Shown here in pieces: positions 6,865 through 9,320 of a stretch of DNA of 9,320 nucleotides. The stretch covers positions 1 to 9,320 of the forward strand of contig JAPHTL010000262.1 in assembly GCA_026193355.1 (NCBI GenBank), read 5' to 3'. The notes beneath the pieces were generated by a model. It was not told the origin of the DNA, did not search any database, and saw only the letters and a program-made list of their open reading frames with translations. Origin of the DNA: Rhodospirillales bacterium (GTDB lineage Bacteria > Pseudomonadota > Alphaproteobacteria > Rhodospirillales > JAPHTL01). Within the stretch, counting starts at the first letter, position 1, and the number at the start of each line of letters is the position of its first letter. The translations under genes and the position numbers were made by a program.

Positions 6865-7212
6865 CTACTGAAAATCATGGTGTCGGTGGTTCGATTCCGC
6901 CTCTGGGCACCATTCATCCCGGACGAAAACCAGTAAGGCATTCCCTGTAGGCGCCCAATCGTAACCGATCATGTCGGGGTTGTAGTTCGTTTGCGGCGCC
7001 GCCTGATTGTAGTTGCGCAACAGGTTGTCCCGCTGCGCGCCAGTCACCTCGAAAAAGTTCCTGAAAATGTAAGATTTCCCATGTAAGGACGGGTGAACGA
7101 CAACCAACGGATTGCCGCCTGACCACCGATAGGGTGTAAATGTATCTTTCCCTGCTCCGATGATCAGCGCCATTCGCGAATCAACCTTTGGGCGTGAGTA
7201 AATTCGGAACAT
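6865..7212 (-). CDS. Uncharacterised ORF running into the tRNA-Phe fragment, possibly a relic
   Basis: An open frame of about 115 codons from an ATG at 7212; other in-frame ATGs are at 7260 and 7173. The middle part (roughly 7050-6920) has GC-rich third positions and a protein-like composition, with an aromatic/Asn-rich stretch containing RNYNQAAPQTNYNPDMIGYD. I recognise no family. The last 16 or so codons are antisense tRNA-Phe sequence and end at a stop inside the fragment, so the C-terminus is not an evolved protein end. It may be a 3'-truncated gene or a chance frame. No convincing ribosome site was seen at any of the ATGs. It is divergent from the 78-codon gene at 7291. Confidence 0.35.
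   Translation of the reverse strand: MFRIYSRPKVDSRMALIIGAGKDTFTPYRWSGGNPLVVVHPSLHGKSYIFRNFFEVTGAQRDNLLRNYNQAAPQTNYNPDMIGYDWAPTGNALLVFVRDEWCPEAESNHRHHDFQ
6867..6912 (+). tRNA. Partial tRNA-Phe(GAA), 3' half only; probable attachment-site remnant
   Basis: The stretch contains an anticodon loop CTGAAAA (6868-6874, anticodon GAA at 6870-6872), the variable loop GTGTC (6880-6884) and a perfect T arm: stem GGTGG 6885-6889, loop TTCGATT, stem CCGCC 6897-6901. It ends with acceptor strand TCTGGGC and the discriminator plus CCA at 6909-6912. This agrees with my memory of alphaproteobacterial tRNA-Phe. The 5' half is missing: there is no GCCCAGA acceptor strand upstream, no D arm in place, and bases before 6867 do not pair properly with the 3' anticodon stem. 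It therefore cannot make a functional tRNA. A break at the anticodon loop is a usual crossover point of tyrosine integrases. Confidence 0.8.
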
Positions 7213-7290
7213 ACCGGCAAGTTTGCCGTTTCTTGACGCCTCACATGGCGGTACAGTCATCCGGCTATGAGGATATAAAGGAAAAGAAAA

Positions 7291-7527
7291 ATGGCCGAAG
7301 AAGAGAAAATCCAACTTGCGATCAAGGGGACCCTTCCCACCAAGGATCATACCCGCCTGATCAAGGTAGCCGGCCTGGGTGAACTTGACGATGCAACGAT
7401 GCTTGGTGTGCTTCTTGATATCGCCAGCCATCTCAAGCAAAACCACCCGACCGCGATCAACGCCGCCCATGAAAAGGGCCGTGCGGCGCTTCGCATCCTC
7501 GCGGAACGGCGCGCCAAGAAACCCTGA
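7291..7527 (+). CDS. Small conserved-looking protein of unknown function, 78 residues
   Basis: I do not recognise this family. The product is small, soluble and highly charged, with no signal peptide or membrane segment. An N-terminal part with possible beta character (residues 5-27) is followed by helices, an Ala-rich helix at about 57-72 and a basic tail ending RRAKKP. The ATG at 7291 has a well-placed AAGGA (7278-7282, 8 bases upstream), which with the consistent codon choice makes it a credible gene. It stands alone: the next rightward gene starts 175 bp later, after a possible weak terminator. Confidence 0.7.
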   Translation: MAEEEKIQLAIKGTLPTKDHTRLIKVAGLGELDDATMLGVLLDIASHLKQNHPTAINAAHEKGRAALRILAERRAKKP

Positions 7528-7565
7528 CCGAATTTTTTAAACGCACTGAATTGTATCGACAGAAA

Positions 7566-7602
7566 CCGGTCATTTCACAAGACCGGGTGGTTGATTTTTA
7601 TT
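7566..7602 (+). terminator. Possible weak intrinsic terminator after the 78-codon gene
   Basis: A 6-bp stem CCGGTC (7566-7571) with GACCGG (7581-7586), a 9-base loop, and a T-rich stretch (7595-7602) that begins 8 bases after the stem. The short stem and the offset T-tract make it weak. Confidence 0.35.
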
Positions 7603-7702
7603 AACGCTTTCTCCATATAATTTTCTGCATACCCGGATATGCCGAATGATTTTTCGCGCCCGAAGGCCTGAGCCAATCAGATAAATAAAAAAGAACGGTA
7701 CA

Positions 7703-8383
7703 ATGACCGATAGCGCCGAAACCCGGGCAGGCCTCTCGCTTGTCCAGAAAATCATTGCAGCCTCCACGGTTTTGCTGATCCTCGGGGTCACGACAATTGC
7801 CGGAATCATCATAGTCGAGCGCAAGGACCGTCGTGCCACGGCAAAACCACAACAAATCCGGGTCGTTGCCGCCGCCCGCGCCGAAACGGCTGAAGAAGCC
7901 GAGGCCAGCGCCACGTGGGAAACCTATCACTGCAAATTGCTGCACAGGTATTATATCGGACCGGAACGGGAACTGCCGATTGCGGAGCTTCTCGGCCTTC
8001 CACCCCAAGCGGATGAAACCGAGGTGGAAAAGCGCTGCAACGCCTTGCTGCCCGCTGTACACCGGATGGGCGGCTGGCCCAGTGAAAACCCGGCGCAGGA
8101 TAACTTCGTCGTCTGTCGCGGTTTCGAATGGATCATCGACTTTGAAGGCAATGAAATCCGTATCCGGCCCGACCCGGACGTACGATCAAGCAACGCGGTG
8201 CTTTATTCCCTCAATCGCGGTGCCTTCCAGAAACAGTCTTTGAACGGAATCGCACCGTCATCCATAGGCGGTCTGACAACACCGATGGTTACCCGCGCGG
8301 ATGATCGCTGCGTTATCGTCAGCGCCCAGCGGTCCGGTCGCCGTCGCGGCATTCCCGGCGCCATCACGCGCACGGACAGTTGA
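7703..8383 (+). CDS. Uncharacterised single-pass membrane protein with a probable periplasmic domain
   Basis: I do not recognise this 226-residue protein. A short cytoplasmic N-terminus is followed by one strong hydrophobic segment (about 17-38) and then a basic and Ala/Glu-rich linker (40-70). The remaining soluble domain (about 71-226) contains four cysteines (77, 112, 138, 203), which could form disulfides if it faces the periplasm. There is no lipobox and no clear cleavage site, so an uncleaved anchor is more likely than a secreted protein. The ATG at 7703 has only a weak purine-rich AAGAACGG upstream. The C-terminal 30 residues are basic and low in complexity, probably disordered. The gene may be first in a rightward group with the two genes that follow, although 70 bp separate it from the next. 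Confidence 0.7.
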   Translation: MTDSAETRAGLSLVQKIIAASTVLLILGVTTIAGIIIVERKDRRATAKPQQIRVVAAARAETAEEAEASATWETYHCKLLHRYYIGPERELPIAELLGLPPQADETEVEKRCNALLPAVHRMGGWPSENPAQDNFVVCRGFEWIIDFEGNEIRIRPDPDVRSSNAVLYSLNRGAFQKQSLNGIAPSSIGGLTTPMVTRADDRCVIVSAQRSGRRRGIPGAITRTDS

Positions 8384-8453
8384 ATGCCTGCATCTGCGTA
8401 ACCAGGAACAAGTTTTCGGCTGAATCGGCCGCCTGATTACGGCATCATGACCC

Positions 8454-8753
8454 ATGGTCTTATCGCAACCGCCCGTCGGAAAGAGCACCTTGCGAATGAT
8501 GATGAAGGGTTACGAACAGTGGTTCGCGGAATTCAGTGCCGAGATCACCCATGACCATCGCGAGTTGTTGCAATGTCGCGAAAGCAAAAGCAGAACAAGC
8601 GAGTGGTCTTTCGATGTCGCTGTCGAAAAAACCCGCGATTTCTACCGCGAGCGTTTCAACGGCTTCGCTCGCTGCAACAGTATTGATCTGGCAGAACTGA
8701 AATCGCTGCTGCGGATGGTCGAAACCCTCGGAACGCCCAAATTTCCCTGCTGA
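8454..8753 (+). CDS. Small helical protein of unknown function, 99 residues or fewer
   Basis: No family is recognised. The product is soluble, mainly helical and charged, with an H-D-H-R-E-L-L segment near residues 33-39 and a C-terminal helix rich in Leu. It has no signal or membrane segment. The start is uncertain: the ATG at 8454 has no ribosome site, whereas a run of three in-frame ATG codons at 8496-8504 sits behind a GGAAAG (8478-8483), so the mature protein may start at residue 15 to 17. Only 28 bp separate its stop from the YdhR-like gene, so the two are probably co-transcribed. Confidence 0.6.
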   Translation: MVLSQPPVGKSTLRMMMKGYEQWFAEFSAEITHDHRELLQCRESKSRTSEWSFDVAVEKTRDFYRERFNGFARCNSIDLAELKSLLRMVETLGTPKFPC

Positions 8754-8781
8754 ACATAAAACATCAAGAAGGAGAGAGCGC

Positions 8782-9093
8782 ATGATCACGGCAATCGTTA
8801 ATTTCCCGCTTCCGGCTACGGTTGACGCAATTGAAGCAAAGGCGCGGTTTGAAAAATCAGCGCCGATGTATCGGGAAATGGCGGGTCTGATCCGCAAATA
8901 TTACCTGTTTGACGGGGAGCGAAACATTGGCGGCGGGGCCTACCTTTGGGAGAGCCGCGAAGCGGCCGAAGCCGTCTACACGCCCGAATGGCGAAAGATG
9001 ATCGAGGAACGCTACGGTGCCGCGCCCGTCATCACCTTCTTCGACACCCCGGTCATCGTGGACAACGAAAAAAACGAAACCGCCACCTTCTGA
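8782..9093 (+). CDS. YdhR-like small monooxygenase-family protein (dimeric alpha/beta-barrel)
   Basis: The 103 residues fit the YdhR group of putative mono-oxygenases, small proteins with the dimeric ferredoxin-like alpha/beta barrel fold. Features supporting this are the N-terminal strand ITAIVNFPLP, the central GGAYLWESREAAEAVY (50-65) with the strand-helix transition typical of the group, and the closing strand ITFFDTPVIVDN (84-95). The biochemical role of the family is not settled; no cofactor-binding residues are evident. The ATG at 8782 has an excellent AAGGAG site 7 bases upstream. A strong hairpin terminator follows the stop. Confidence 0.8.
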   Translation: MITAIVNFPLPATVDAIEAKARFEKSAPMYREMAGLIRKYYLFDGERNIGGGAYLWESREAAEAVYTPEWRKMIEERYGAAPVITFFDTPVIVDNEKNETATF

Positions 9094-9106
9094 TCGTGGA
9101 TGACGT

Positions 9107-9150
9107 AAAAAAGGGCGGATCCTTTTTAAAGGGCCGCCCTTTCTTTGTCT
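9107..9150. terminator. Strong bidirectional intrinsic terminator
   Basis: A 9-bp perfect stem pairs AAAGGGCGG (9110-9118) with CCGCCCTTT (9134-9142). The loop itself contains a smaller hairpin, CCTTT (9121-9125) with AAAGG (9128-9132). The stem is preceded by an A-run and followed by a T-rich stretch, so it can act in both directions. It serves the YdhR-like gene on the plus strand and malate synthase G on the minus strand. Confidence 0.88.
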
Positions 9151-9167
9151 TCAAGGTGTAAGGGGGC

Positions 9168-9320
9168 TTAGCCGCCGAACTTGGCCTTGGCCTCCTTGCG
9201 CCGTGCGTGCAGTACGGGTTCTGTGTAGCCACTGGGCTGCACCCGACCCTTGAACACCAGATCGCAGGCTGCCTGGAAGGCGACGCTGTCATCGAAGTCG
9301 GGCGCCATGTTGCGATAGGC
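9168..9320 (-). CDS. glcB: Malate synthase G, C-terminal 50 residues
   Basis: Malate synthase G condenses glyoxylate with acetyl-CoA to give malate and CoA, in the glyoxylate/glycolate pathway in the cytoplasm. Only the C-terminal 50 codons are visible; the full protein is about 720 residues. The segment AACDLVFKGRVQPSGYTEPVLHARR is strongly diagnostic of the C-terminal domain of the G isoform. The frame is open to the window edge and ends in TAA at 9168-9170. It is convergent with the YdhR-like gene and shares the terminator between them. This is a core metabolic gene, supporting ordinary chromosome on the right of the window. Confidence 0.93.
   Translation of the reverse strand, partial: AYRNMAPDFDDSVAFQAACDLVFKGRVQPSGYTEPVLHARRKEAKAKFGG

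Noticed and set aside
6809..6912. tRNA-Phe gene interrupted by a small intron, since AGAGCA (6809-6814) resembles the end of a D arm
   Set aside because: There is no 5' acceptor strand GCCCAGA and no D-arm partner upstream, the gap is only about 50 bases, far too short for a group I intron, and the anticodon stem does not pair.
6867..6912. tmRNA 3' end
   Set aside because: The anticodon loop with GAA and the phenylalanine-type variable loop fit tRNA-Phe, and no tag-coding frame or tmRNA-like acceptor is present.
7135..7142. Another TGTAAATG box and a TGTAAAA at 6831
   Set aside because: Both are isolated single copies without the phased repeats seen in the two tor arrays, and neither is placed before a clear gene start.

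Overview
The window looks like an alphaproteobacterial chromosome, probably of the Rhodospirillales type. This rests on the moderately GC-rich coding style, a Rhodobacter-like TMAO/DMSO reductase cluster order (C-D-A with a divergent regulator), an alphaproteobacterial-style tRNA-Phe 3' half and a malate synthase G gene. The genus cannot be fixed from the sequence alone.

Left two thirds (1-6538): a complete regulatory and respiratory module for S- or N-oxide respiration, except that the catalytic gene is cut by the window edge. Transcribed leftward are torC (membrane pentaheme cytochrome), torD (chaperone, overlapping torC by 8 bp) and torA (periplasmic molybdenum reductase, partial). Rightward and divergent from torC is torR (OmpR-type regulator). 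Convergent with torR, 5 bp away, is torS, a soluble hybrid kinase carrying HisKA, REC and Hpt modules. The implied logic is: TorS phosphorelay (His298, Asp587, His732) to TorR Asp55; TorR binds upstream repeats; TorC passes quinol electrons to TorA; TorD matures TorA before Tat export.

The most striking signal is regulatory. Two intergenic regions, one before torA and one between torC and torR, hold the same array of TGTAAA-type boxes with identical start-to-start spacing of 33, 10 and 11 bp, and they align without gaps over 61 bp. This points to two separately activated TorR-dependent promoters.

Middle (6539-7290): a gene-poor stretch containing the 3' half of a tRNA-Phe(GAA) gene, from the anticodon loop to CCA, without its 5' half. 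This is what a tyrosine integrase leaves at the far end of an element inserted in a tRNA gene. Its orientation puts the element to the left, so the tor cluster may be on a genomic island ending here. A weakly supported leftward ORF runs into this fragment.

Right (7291-9320): small rightward genes of unknown function (78, 226 and 99 codons), a YdhR-like small monooxygenase-family gene, a strong bidirectional terminator, and the C-terminal 50 codons of malate synthase G on the minus strand. This side looks like ordinary core chromosome.
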